Source of the DNA: Owenia fusiformis
Taxonomy: Eukaryota; Annelida; Polychaeta; Sabellida; Oweniidae
Reading direction: 5' to 3'
DNA length: 64,000 nucleotides
Assembly: GCA_903813345.2 (NCBI GenBank)
Contig: CAIIXF020000007.1
Location: forward strand, 26,275,564 to 26,339,563
A model generated the notes under the pieces. It made no database searches and was not told the origin of the DNA. It worked only from the letters and a program-made list of their open reading frames with translations. Positions 11,951 to 25,700 of this stretch are shown here, piece after piece (position 1 is the stretch's first letter; every line of letters starts with the position of its first letter). The translations under genes were made by a program, and so were the position numbers.

Positions 11951-13763
11951 TGGCTCACATGTTTATGTAAATGAGAAAACCCCATTGGTTTCACGGCAGC
12001 ACAATCAAAACTGACACGGACAATCTTCGTTTTAACTGTTGTTTCTGAACGGTTCATGACCGAAATTCACTAAACTAAAGAAGGTTATTAGGATAGATTG
12101 TTTTTTTACTTACCAATCATCAACATGTGCTGACATATTCAACTTTATGTCCAAAAGGGGGTAAGACACATCGTCAGAATAAATTTCAAGTTCACACCCC
12201 TATCATGTTTAATTGGCTAATTCAAATCTGATGAGGTAAAAATTGGAATTGAAATTCTTGGAAAATTGCTCGTCAATATTACTTTAATTTCCTAAAGATG
12301 TCAGAGTACCACTTTCGTTTTTCTGGCAGTCATTTTAGATATGTTGACATTTCTCTATATCCCATTTGTATTTAAAATGGTTGCCTCCACTTAACACATT
12401 ATATATATTAAGCATGAGCAAATTATTTCTCATAATATTCCATAGTATATTATTTCACAAAGGTATGATATTATCTGACACCAGAGAAAGTTGCATTGAT
12501 GCGCGTGCAACAACTTCCCGCAACTTTTAGTACAGAGTGCAACTTTTACAAACAGCGCAACTTACAGTAATTTTAACACTTCAGCTCGTTTTCCACTCAA
12601 TATCTATCGTAAATTCCATGATAAGACCACTCAAAATCAGAATTAAGCAATTTTTTTGAAAGATCCTTTTGCTTTTACCGATAATTGGTCATTTTATGCT
12701 GGTTTTACATGTGGCAACTTTTGTTATTTTTGGATTGCAACTTTTGCATACCCCTCCCGCAACTTTTTGAAAAACAATTGCAACTTTCTCTTGTCTCAGT
12801 ATTAAAATACATGTAGAGAACAATGAGCTTTATAATGGCAAGATTTTATTGTATTTTACTTCATTTCTTTACATACATTGGCAATTATCAATAAATGCAC
12901 AGTTAAGATGGCACACAGTGATAAACAATTATCATACAGGTTCAACTCCAAGGCGTGTTAAAATTCCCATTAATGTTTGACTGTTATAAAGTCTTCAAAA
13001 CTTGTTCCAGTAGAGACACAACAAAAGTTCCTTCTTTCCAGTACTAGTATAAAACTTTCTGACATTGTTTTGGCAGCAAATACATAATATTTCTGGTAGA
13101 AAATAATGGTTGAAACTCCTCGATAGTTGAGCCCACGTAGTAGTTGATAGGTCTTTGTCCAGACAACAAAATTACAAAACCTGGCTATGATGACGCAGAG
13201 TTATAATTCCCTCTGAAGAACTGGCTTGTTCTGGCAATATTCAAGCCCTTTATGATGCACTGATAAACAATTATCAACATAAACTAATATAATAATTATC
13301 CTTTTATCACTCCAATAATCTGTACATCATGAGAAATCATGGCCTTCTATTAGCTTCTTTCTAGTTGAAGGCAGAAACATGTGATGAGCATCAGAATGTA
13401 ATCTGTTGAAACAGAGCATTTCTCTCTCATTCACCCACACGTTTGAATAAATGTTACCATTACATGCGTCAACTTTGGTGCAATTATCATCATTATGAAG
13501 GAGAAAATGTCAATGCCCTCTCTTTCCCCATTTCCTTGCCAGCATCTCTCTATTACATATAGTATTAATATTGTAACTTACAGTAAGTTGATGCTCCAAA
13601 TAATATTTCACAAATAATAAATTCATTTAAAATCCTTTAAACATTTGAAGTAAAAGAAGTACTGTATGTTCATGATATATCTATTATGGTTGGTTTAGTG
13701 GGTCTCTCTGTTATCCTCTCCTTTTTGTCTGTGCATGTCTTCCCCTATGTTATCTCACTTCTG
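11951..13763. other. 3' flank of gene A, nothing coding seen
   Basis: AT-rich. A TTTATT at about 12,845 is AATAAA on the minus strand, so the gene A 3' UTR may run about 0.9 kb. Around 12,490-12,790 the words gcaactttt and cgcaactt recur irregularly. No exon was found. Confidence 0.3.
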
Positions 13764-16700
13764 TTATTTGCCCTGTGTATCTTCCCCTGCATTTTCTGCA
13801 TCAGGTGGGTCATCCTCCTTTTCATCTTCTTTTTCAGTCTCCTCCTGAAGATAAGAATTTAATAAATGCTTACCATAGTGATCATTAACTTCAAGACCAG
13901 TGGCTAACTGCACTATTTTGTCAGTATACCTCATTATGTATAAGTGCTTATGCCATGGTCACATTTGCTTCGATTTTCAGGGTCTGGCCAATGAGTTTTT
14001 TGTTCAAAATTGCATTCAGTTTTGAACAAAATACTCATTGGTCAGGCCCCTGGAGCGCCAAAACTCAGAGCAATGTGCCCATGGGCTAGATAATGTGAAA
14101 GGTCAATGACTTGTCAATCAAATACTTAAGATTTGCTCATATTACTGTTTTTCATAAAATAGTTCAAAACAACCAAGAATGTATTTAGTTGAAATATTTT
14201 GGATTGATTTAATGAAATTGAAGCTAGTTATTTTATTCATGAATATCAACCATCATTTGGTTTTTGGTTAGAAAATTCTAAAACTAATGATATGAACCAG
14301 TCCTTGTTCATAGATCCAAAAGTACCCCATGAACAACCACATCACTGGTGATCCGCTCGGTTCCGTTTCGGTAACAAAATGTCGGAACGTCGAAGGTACG
14401 ATTTTTCTTTTTTGCTTATTTCGTTCGTTGTAGGCAGAATCCCCACGTCATTTTTTCTCACAAACGTGTATCAGTATCATATGTTTTATAAAAGGTACAT
14501 GTTTGCGAAAAAATAGCTCAGAAGACAACAGAATCGTGGATTTAATTCCTCACTTAAGTTACATAAACGGTAAGGGTTAAAAGTGCAGATCTTAACTGTT
14601 TTTCGAAATCCTCTTTCGGTAACTTAAGTGAGGGATTAAATCGACGATTCCGTTGTCTTCTGAACTATTTTTTCGCAAATGTGTACATTTTCTTAATCAT
14701 ATGATACTGATACACGTTTGTGATAAAAATGTCGTGGGAATTCTGCCTACAACGTGTGAAATAAGGAAGAAGGAAAAATCGTGACTTCGACATTCCGACA
14801 TTTTTGTTATCCAAATGGTTCCAGCGTAATCGAGTTGATCACCAGTACACATGTTAAATATTAAAAATATTACCCATACCTTTAAAATTTTAGGAGGGGC
14901 AAGTGTTTTGCTAGCATTAGGCTCATCTTCTTCAATCACAGACTCTAGGTCAGGTTTCTGGGCATATTGTTCTACATTCTCACGATTCCTGAAAAAACAA
15001 AGTAGAAATGCAGTGAAATAAGAATATCTTTACATTAGGCATCAACATATATGGGTATATCAGAGCTGGTATCTTGAAAATGTTGTTGTTGTAGATTATG
15101 ATTCCTAAATTCTTGGGGTTGTCGAGCTGGCCGATAGGTCTAGAGTGCTAAGCAAAGCACTTTCACAACTATGAGATTGTGAGTTTGAGACAGGTGAGGT
15201 CCTTGCATTTGTTCATTGATGATCAATGGCAGTATTGTAATTCATGCTGAATTTAAGCCTGTTGGCCTAAAGTTTACTATAAAACTCTTATTTTGTGAGG
15301 CCAAAACTATGGATTAGATTGATGAAATGAAAAAAACTACCAAGATTGCTATATATATCTCCTTATTGAGCCCACTGTGCAAAGTCAATGGTTGTATTAT
15401 TCCTTACTTCTTCTGTATTTCCTCCAGTTCTGCCATCCTTTTCTCCTCCTCTTCTTTCTCCCTCCTCTTTTTCTCTTCCTCTTGACGCTTTTTCTTCATT
15501 TGTTCAGCATCGGCCAACTTAATAGATTCAACCTCCTTTGCTTGACGCTTGCTTCGTCGTTTCTCCCTATGGGCATCATATTTCTCAACTTCCAAGTTAT
15601 ACTTCTCTTTTCGTTCCTGAAATAGTATTGTTGCAGCCATTTTCATTTTTCAATTCTTAAGTGCCTAATAAGCTAATTATCTAACCACCTGACAATTGTA
15701 GATTATTTCAAAATGATCTTTATAATCTCAAATGGAGTGTCAGAGATCTTTACTGGGAGGTTTAAAGTGAAATCAATGTAAACAGTGTGATCAATGTAAA
15801 GTTGCGTTTTTCCGACTGCATCCTGAGCTTGGATATATTTATCTAGATCAAATAAATAAATATATATAAAGAGTTGAGACATCGAGGAAAGTTGTATTGA
15901 GAGTTACATTGACATTTTTTTTAAAGATACAAACCTCCTCATCATTTTTCAAATTCTCTGCATGTTTGTATAGCCATTGAGCAAGGTATTCAATAGGATC
16001 CCAAGGACGTTTGTCCGCAACTTCTGCCAAAGCCAGTTGTAATGCCTCGCCTAACTGGTCAGCCAGATAGCGAGAATCAATGTTTTTTGGTTCTACGGAA
16101 AATTCTTTTCGAGGTCTTGGTTTGTACACTGGAGGTTCATCTAGGAAAGAGATTTTCAGTTAGTTTTGTTCATAAATTTGGATTCTATAACATGGATTGA
16201 TATCATTATAATGTGGCTGTATACTCATGGAGTTGATAATTATATGTTAACATACAGTTATGATATATCAAATTGTATAATAGTATGTTAACATGTAATC
16301 ATGATGTATCAATTCAAAGTAGTATGTTAACATGCAGTTAGTGATATATCAAATTGTATAATAGTATGTTAACATGTAATTATGATGTATTAACTCAAAG
16401 TAGTATGTTAACATGCAGTTAGTGATATATCAAATTGTATAATAGTATGTTAACATGTAATCATGATGTATTAACTCAAAGTAGTATGTTAACATTTAGT
16501 TAGTGATATATCAAATTGTATAATAGTATGTTAACATGTAATCATGATGTATCAATTCAAAGTAGTATGTTAACATGCAGTTATATCAAATTGTATAATA
16601 GTATGTTAACATGTAATCATGATGTATCAATTCAAAGTAGTATGTTAACATTTAGTTAGTGATATATGCAGAGATGGCCTCGGAAGAAGGTAGCCCAAAA

Positions 16701-19700
16701 CCTACAACAACATTGATCCATTTGGCCAAGCTTTTCTTTTTCATTTTACTTGCTACTGGTTACTGATTCATTCATTCCAGTTCTTTTAATGTTCTATATT
16801 ATAGTGTGTGCCAAATTGCTTTCTAAGTGGCTTAGTTAGGCTAAACCTATGTTGTGGTAGCTTACTATGAATTGACCCATAGTCATTTTAGATTGATCTA
16901 TTATCTATTCATTTTTACTTGTCTGCAGTCAAAATAGTGACACGAAAGGGCTAAACGGCTTGCACCAAGGTGCGACCGTCAAAAAGATGAGTTTGCAAAA
17001 TATACATTTTTTTTAAATAATACTTGTAAGTATATAAAATAAGACGCAAATTTGATATTGATGTGTAATGATAGTCCATTCGAGTGTAGTAATTTTATGA
17101 AAAACAATTATGGTAAAAAAATGGATATTTATGACCTTAAAATGCGTTTTCAATTAAAAATTTACTGTTGTCAAGGATATTATTCCTATTTTATATAGTC
17201 CATGTTTTTTAAATATACCAATAACCATTTCATTAGTTTTTGACAAAGTAAATAATTATAGGGCTCACACAAGGATCAACTTTGTTCATAGCAATTTCAT
17301 ATTAAGTGATGTTTTGAAAAAATACGAAGGTAAACTCAATTTTATTTTTTATTTGTTGAAGAAAAAACAATTGTATGTTTGTTTTCTTGTTTTGACTGAA
17401 AAATCTCAATTCATCGCCCTTGCTTCGCAAGCAGGAGAGTCTACACCAGTACGAAAAAGTCTTTAAAAAGCTGATCCTTGTGTGAGCCCTACAATTATTT
17501 ACTTTGTCAAAAACGTATATAATGGTTATTCGGATATATAAAAATCATTTAATAGGTAAAATAGGAATAGTATCATTGACTTTTGATTTTGAATAAAAAA
17601 GTATTACGAGCATTTAGTGCATCACTTAGTTTATAGCTTGCAGACAGTGATCTAAGGGACATCATCTTGTAGTAATGGGTGTGACAGTGATGAGAGGGAA
17701 TTGATTTTATTCGCAAGTTTTGACAATCCTAGAAGTATTGATGGTTTATCTTACGGACGTCATATTAAAAGATACCAATTTGCATTACATCAACATCAAA
17801 GAAGTTTGATTTGTTTACAGATACGTACGTGATACCTGTAGCAGTTGCACTAGATTGATATACAACAAGATATTATATGTGAGCATTCATTGCAACATTT
17901 ACTTAAGAGTAAAGAGTAGTAATTTTACTAAATCTGATGGAAAATTAGATAATTTAAGTCTATCTCTTTTGGTTTATTCAATTTAAATATTACTTTTGCA
18001 ATAAAGATACCTTAGTTTTGAAGCATTGGCAGCAATTTCATTTCAAAAAAATCAGTTTTCAACTTCGTATGTTTTATTCATAAAATATGTATTCAACATA
18101 GGTCAAAAGTCAGGGTCATTTCAGGTTTAAAATATCAATATCTAGGATAATTGGCATTTTAAGACATTTTGCCGATGGTGTGACCCTTCACAACCGATGA
18201 TTATGTGACCTGAGGTAAAGATCAACTGAATGGGTGTAGGTAATTTCAAGGTCAATATCTAGCAATTTGGTGTTTTAAGGCAATTGAGAACAATTCTGAC
18301 CCTTAACAACCGACAACCTGTTGTCAGGGTCAAGGTCTATAGGTCAAGATGATTGCAAGGTCATCAATATCAAAGTATTTGGCGTTTTTAGGGTAAGGTT
18401 ACCATTTGTGAATCATGAATGTGTGACCTGAGGTCAAGGTTATTCCAATGTCAAATATCAGTATCTAAGTATTTGGTGTATTAAGGCCCTCTGGTATCTG
18501 CTGTGGCCCCTAGCGACTCATGATAGGGTGACTTCCAAGGTCAATATCTAGCAATTTGGAGTTTAAAGGCAATTGAGAAGAATTGTGACCTTTGGCGACC
18601 AATGATTAGGTGACCTGGTGTCAAGGTCATTTCAAGGTCAATATCTAGGTAGTTGGCAAATGTGGGGCTACAGTCCTATTTAATGACCAATGATAAAGTG
18701 ACAAGAGATCTATAAGTCAGTGTTTATGGATCAAGATCATTTCAAGGTCATAGCTCAATATCGAATTAGTATTTGGCGTTTTGGGGCTGAACGTGTTTTT
18801 GTGAAAACAATATGATTTTTCTTATGTAAAGTCCCTGTGATAAAAATGATATCATCCAACTTCTTCACTTGAAAAGAAAAAACATCATGAATCCCCCTCA
18901 ACCTTTATTTTTCAACTTATTTTTTATGATTTCATTCTGGTTTGATTCCTTGAGAACTTAATGATACGCTACATGATTTTACTACTATATGTACGGGTAT
19001 AAGCATCAAATGTGGTGCCACCTGTTATTAATAACATTCGTAAACATAATGCTTGAATGTATAAATAAATTGCAATTGAAAATATAAATATTTGAAAATA
19101 TATCTGAAATATTATTGATAAGATCCCCACCTTGTCACTTTTTGAAAAATATTAGGCTTATTTTCTAAAGTATTTTTTCTTAATTCGAATATATCAAAAG
19201 TACTTCTACGCTAATGAATTAACAAATTCTGAAAAGGGGACGGGTATTGAAATGTGATAAAGTTAAAAACCACAAAATCCATGTTATTTACCATTGGAAA
19301 AACTCAGACTATCCATCGTTTTCAACATAATTTTGGTCATTGAAAATTCATATCTCCAAAACTACACTTTCATTACAATTCTACTAATGAAAAAGTTTTA
19401 GACCACTTGTTGAATAATATTTTCATGCAATTCAAATAAAAAAGAAGAACCTCTGTTGAGTAAATAATTTCAAAAAAAATGTTGAGATGGGTTCCCCATT
19501 CATAGTTTTTTAGATTGTTTGAATGATATTTTTATAATGATTGAGAATTGAATTTTCTTGAAAGATAACATATTGTGTTTTTGAGAAATGTCATATTTAT
19601 ATTGAGAAAGTAGTCATGGTAAAATATATGACGATCAAATATCACTTGCCATACTATACCTGGTCCTTTGCCAATTTGAAGTAAATTGTAAAATCATATC

Positions 19701-22700
19701 AGAAGAGAGGATATCCAAATATGAGGTCATTAGTTTAATGACTGCAATTAGTAATAAACAGTCACGATGACTAAGTTTTTCACGAGAGTTACTTTCTTTA
19801 ATAGTTCTGAATTGGATCAGTAAGCGGATGTGTTTTCCAAAATCTAAATTTAAAGCAAATTTAAAGTTTAATGGCCAAAGCAGGTTCAACATATTATATT
19901 TAGCTAAATCAAACAACAAATAATATGACCATTTAATTCACACTAGTTTCTTCATATGCCTGGACTAAAAAATCTCGAATCTGTTTGGGTGAAATAACCA
20001 AATGTGACCAATAATATGAGTATATTTGAGTATTGTCTCTTCATTTTCCAGTCAAAAATGTAAGATTTAAAAATAGTTTTACAAATAATTGCAGTAAAAC
20101 ATGCAAGATATAATGCACATTGGTTATTGAAATGTAAAGATAGTCCATGAGGGTATGGTTATATTATTAAAAACAATTATGGTAAAAATTGGGTATTTCT
20201 AACCATATAATGCTTTTTATTCCAAGTTCAAAGACATTATTCCTATTTTACCTTTGAAATGATTTTCATACCGACGAATAACCATTATATCAGTTTCTGG
20301 TAAAGTAAATAAGTGTAGGGCTTACACAAGGATCAACGTTTTTTAAGACTGTTTATGTACTTGTATATCCCCTGCCGTTCTTAGAGGAAGAGCAATGAAT
20401 TGCGATTTTTCAGTCAAAACAATGAAATAAACACACTCTGTTTATTTTGTTAAACATTCAACAAATAAAATTGTGTTTAACCTTATATTTTTTCAAAACA
20501 TCACTTAATATGAAAATATTGCAAATAAAGTTGATCCTTGTGTGAGCCCTATATTTATTTACTTTGCCAAAAATGAATATAATGGTAATTAAAATATTTT
20601 GAAAACAATGAATAGGTGAAATAGGAATATTATCATTAACAACCATGACTTTTCAATTAAGATGGTATTTTCAGGTCAGAAATATACAATTCTTCACAAT
20701 TATTGTTTTTTATGAAAATGGCCACACGCAAATGGACTATCATACTTATCAATATCAAATTTGCCTCCTATATTGTATACCCATTGCTATTATTTGAAAA
20801 AAATAATTTTTTATCAAACTCATCTTTTTGATGGTTGAACCTTGGTGCAAGCCGTTTAGCCCTTTCGTGTCACCTTTTTGAGTGCAGACAAGTAAAAATG
20901 AATAGTTGATGGACCAATCTATAATGATAATGGGTCACTTCATAGTAAGCTACCACAACATAGGTTTTTGTGATTTTCTGGAGTTTTGGCACACACTAAT
21001 TAAGTCGAAGATGTTAGCATGAATATTTTTGTTATGTGCAACATGAGAATATTAGAACTTACAAAGTGCATGTGGTGCATTTGGTGTGGCAGCATCTGAA
21101 AATGCAGCATTCAAATGTGTGATATGCAGGACAGTGATACAGCTAAGGATGAACTCAAAAACTCATAAACTTAAAAGCCAATAATTTTCTGACATTATTG
21201 GCTTTTGAGTTTATTAAGATTATGACAACGCTTAATGACGTTATTGTAGTAATTGGGTTTTGAGTTTATTAAGATTTAAAATGCAAAAATATGTAAATTC
21301 TCCATAATAAAAAACAAGGAATGTATATATCTTCAAAAACAAATGTACAAAAGCTTTTAACAATAATATATTTTTAAAAACATTTTATGACAAGGAATGA
21401 TACAAAAAAATTATCCAAAAAAATCCATATAATTTCTTGTTAATGTTGCTCGCTGATTAAACATACGTTTTGTGTTGACAATTACGTACATGTAACTATG
21501 GTATCAGCTAATCATCTACAATCTGCATTGGGTGTTCATTAAGAAAGAGAATGACTTCACAAAAGTCAGTGGAAAAGTCATTTTGTGTTCGAGAGGTGCC
21601 AAACATTTTTTAAATGTGCTTTTGCAGTGCATCAAAAAAAATATTCCATTGAGAAAAATGTCATTCTGACCATGCTTTTTTCGTATTTTTTCACTTGAAA
21701 ATTGAATGAATTGCCTGATTTTTTAGCATTTCTATATAATTTTTTAGAATATTCAATACAAGTATATTTATATATGGCCTATACTTTATTGTTTTAATCA
21801 CGGCCATGATATTTCACGGGGTCTCTTTTTACTTACAAGGGAGGCTTCCATACGAAGATGCTGATGAACGACGGTCATTTTGAACAGCAGCTTGTAGTGT
21901 TTTTATCCTAATGGCCTCTTCTATACAAGCAATTAGCTCCTGAATGGCGCTTTCTCTGGCTGCATCTCGAAATGTCTTGCCCTTAAAATATACATATACA
22001 TGTTCAGGGTTGAGATATCAGTAAATATCATTAATTACAATATCTATAATTTGTTTTCCGTCACGAACATAAGTGGTGACATATTGTTATAGTCTCCAAC
22101 TTTTTTGTGGACAGTGTTCAGCAGTTTGTGGTTAGTGTTCGGCATTTGGTGGTCAGTACCTGTAACAAATGGCAGATGATGACATTTGGCATGGTAATGC
22201 CTTGTTTTAAAATGAAGGAGTAGTTTTTAGTTAAAATACAATTGTTTAATATTTTTCCTTTGAATTTCTTAAATGTTTCTGGAATTTTTGCTCATTTCAC
22301 TCTTTCCCATTTTTGTGTCACATACACAACCTCCATTATATTTATCTGTTTATGTGCAGAGTTTACTCACCTCCCAAGTAACATAACAGTCTAGAGACTT
22401 GTCTATGAGGAACTTGGCGATGTCAATGGCATTGTGCTTCAGACATAGAAACAGCAGGGGTTCCTCAGATACAAACATTGGCATCTCGTTGATGTTCTTG
22501 GAGAACTTCCACATTTGTACTTGAACAGCTAAAAATAATTAAGTTGCAAAATTAAGTTAATTTCAGCTCTTAATTTTTTATCATTGTTAATTAGTTAATC
22601 AGACAAGTGTTAATTAAAATTATGTTTTACGATACTGTTAGATTAAAGGACAACTGAAATAGGTTTTCTCAACTTGCAGCTTCAAAAATGCGGTTTTCTT

Positions 22701-25700
22701 CATTGTAAGCCCAACGTAGAGTTTTTGCAATAGCCATTATAAAAGAAATGTTAGATAACTGTTAATGGTCATAAATAACGTAATAAAATTAACTGATCAA
22801 TCAGATTGGCCCCCACATGATTAGTAACGTCATACATAATATATAGTTTTAATTTATTGGTTCCTTAGTAATCACGACGTCACGGCAACCATATGATTGA
22901 ATCGAATATTGCTTATTAAGCAGCTATAACGATCGTAAGAGTGAAAGAATTTTCACAATACTGATGAGAAAACATGTCCAAATACATTTATCAAAAAATT
23001 ATATTGATTCCTTTAGGTCAAAAATACCATTTCATATCTGCTTTAAACTTTGAGATTAAACATTATTTAGGGTTAGTCATTATAGTCTATTGATTGGAAA
23101 TACAGTACAGCAGAGCTGTCAAGTGTCCCGCGAATGGCGGGATTATCCCGCGAATTCGATCAAAATTAGGCTAATTCGCGTGTCCGGCAATGTCCCGCAA
23201 AGTCCCGCAAATGTGGCTTTCGACCTCCGCGAATTTCCGAAATTGTTGCAATCCCCTATATTGTGATTATCTAATCTTATATAAGAAGCTAAGTTTTTGC
23301 ACTTTTGAGGAGTAAAGTTTACCTAATTTTAAGTACCTAGCATGCTGTTGTTTGGTATCAAAATAAAGAGGAAGGGTTCAACTTTCATTTTAATTACAAC
23401 AATAGGGATGTAGGTCAAATAGTTCCAACGTTGGCCTTTTTACTATCCGTGTGGCCTTCATCTCAGAACTGAGCAAATGTTAGCAAACGCGAGTTACAAT
23501 AAATGGACGCTGATATCTAGAAAGGATTTGTAGAAAAAACCGGGTACCGGGTAGTAAATCCTCCATGCTGGGTTCAAACTTGGTACCCGGTACCCGGTCA
23601 AAAAACGGGTAAGCTTACCCAAAAACAAAACGAATATACGAGTATAACATAATGAGATTATCAGAAAACATGTAAGATTTGTTTTGAATTTACAAAAATG
23701 TGTGTAGCATCCTTCAAAATTGAGCTAGAAGCTTCAAATAAAAAGCATATTTTAAGGCTCTTTTCTTCCTCTATCGTCATGACCATATTTTCATCGGTTA
23801 TGGGGGGGTGCCCACATAATGAGATTATCAGAAAACGTGTAAGATTTGTTTTGAATTTACAAAAATGTGTGTAACATCCTTCAAAATTGAGATAGAAGCT
23901 TCAAATAAAAAGCATTTTAAGCCTCTTTTCTTCCTCTATCATCATGGTCATATTTCCATTGGTAATGAAGGGGGAGGGGGGGGGGTGCGATCGCACCATC
24001 GCACCCTCTCCTGGCTACGCCTATGACATTGTAAGACATAACAATTTAGTGGACAATTCAGTGGACATTTTGTCGACAGTTGGGATAACTTAAATTATGA
24101 TTAATAATCAAAATCTTACACATTGCATCATGTAAATTAACACACGTCACCTCTCTGCTAAAGCAACGATAGCAATTTACAGATTTAAATCATAATCAAA
24201 ATAATTCACTTACCAACATACGAACTATTGAAAATAGAGTAAAGTTACCCCCCCCCCTCCCCCTTCATTACCAATGGAAATATGACCATGATGATAGAGG
24301 AAGAAAAGAGGCTTAAAATGCTTTTTATTTGAAGCTTCTATCTCAATTTTGAAGGAAGTTACATACATTTTTGTAAATTCAAAACAAATCTTACACGTTT
24401 TCTAATGATCTAAATATGTTGTATATTCGTATATTTCGTTTTTTGGGTACCCGGTTTTTTCGACCGAGTACCAAGTTTGAACCCAGCATTGAGGATTTAC
24501 TACCCGGTACCCGGTTTTTTCTACAAACCCTATCTAGAAAAGTAACCTCATTCCCTATAATTTGGTGTAGATTAATCGAAACCCTATACCATGGGCTTTC
24601 AATTGAAATAATATTTCTATGCGTATTTTGTGAAGTTATGTTGACGTTTATTTAAGTTGCAATGTAACGGTGTATTATATTTGATTAATCAGTATCTGAA
24701 AGTTTGATTTAAGTACTTTTACACGCTTTTACATTAGTCCAAATCACGCAAATCCCTTGAATGTCCCGGGATATCCTGCAAATTTAGGTGGATGTCCCGC
24801 GAAATCCCGCTTTAGGGCACTTTTTCTAGAAAATCTGTCCCTCTATGAAGTTTTTGCTGGTAAACCTGTTAACTGTCCCGCAATTAGGGTGTTTGTCCCT
24901 CGAATGGTCCCGCGAAATCCCGCGAATTTGATAAAAAAAATTGGCCTATAAGCGCAATCACGCAAATCCCTTAAATGTCCTGCGAAATCCCGCAAATTTA
25001 GTAGACTGTGTCCCGCAAAATCCCGCGAATTTTGGGCACTGGGTCTAAAAAATCTGTCCCGCGAGAAAATCTTTGGGGGTTGACAGTACTGGTACAGAAT
25101 TATAAATTTTAGAAAATCAAAACTCAAAAGATATAATTTTGGGATTGCTTTTAACTCACCTTTAAGATTTTTTTCAGCAATGGCTTTACTAAACTTGTTA
25201 TAGTGAAACTGGAAATAGAACATGTCTCCATATCTTTTCTCACGCTCTTTCTGTATCATCTCCTGAACAATAAACTCCTCGGGCTCTCTCTCATCCTCTG
25301 GTTTGACTGGTTGCTGGTTGAGCCCCATGTAATCCTTAGGGGTTAGGTTGTTCTGCAATGTTTGTCACATGAGTATAGTGAGAGTATGGGAATACTTGGG
25401 AATATCAAGTCACAAACACATTTAAAACAGTTTATTTGGGTTATATTATTACACATGCAGTAGTAAATTTTAAAAAATAGATTTTTGTGTAATTCATCTC
25501 AGTTTTGGCCAGTGGAGAGACATGAGACAAAGGTACCAGTATATTAGACTGGACAAGACCTTTTCAATGTGGACCCGTCCCAACTTTCATAATCCCCTCC
25601 TCTATATAGATTTATGCCTCACAACACCTTCCCCTTTCATATATTCATTCTTCATAACCCATCTCCCTTCATAACCCATTGCCCCTTTTTAGATCCTCCT

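Noticed and set aside
15117-15210. A true tRNA gene
   Set aside because: A- and B-box-like words are present but no cloverleaf with paired acceptor stem can be drawn; at most a SINE head.
24843-25160. Extension of the gene A exon 8 frame with RDFAGH repeats
   Set aside because: Beyond the donor at 25,159; it is translation of the CCCGCGAA foldback element.
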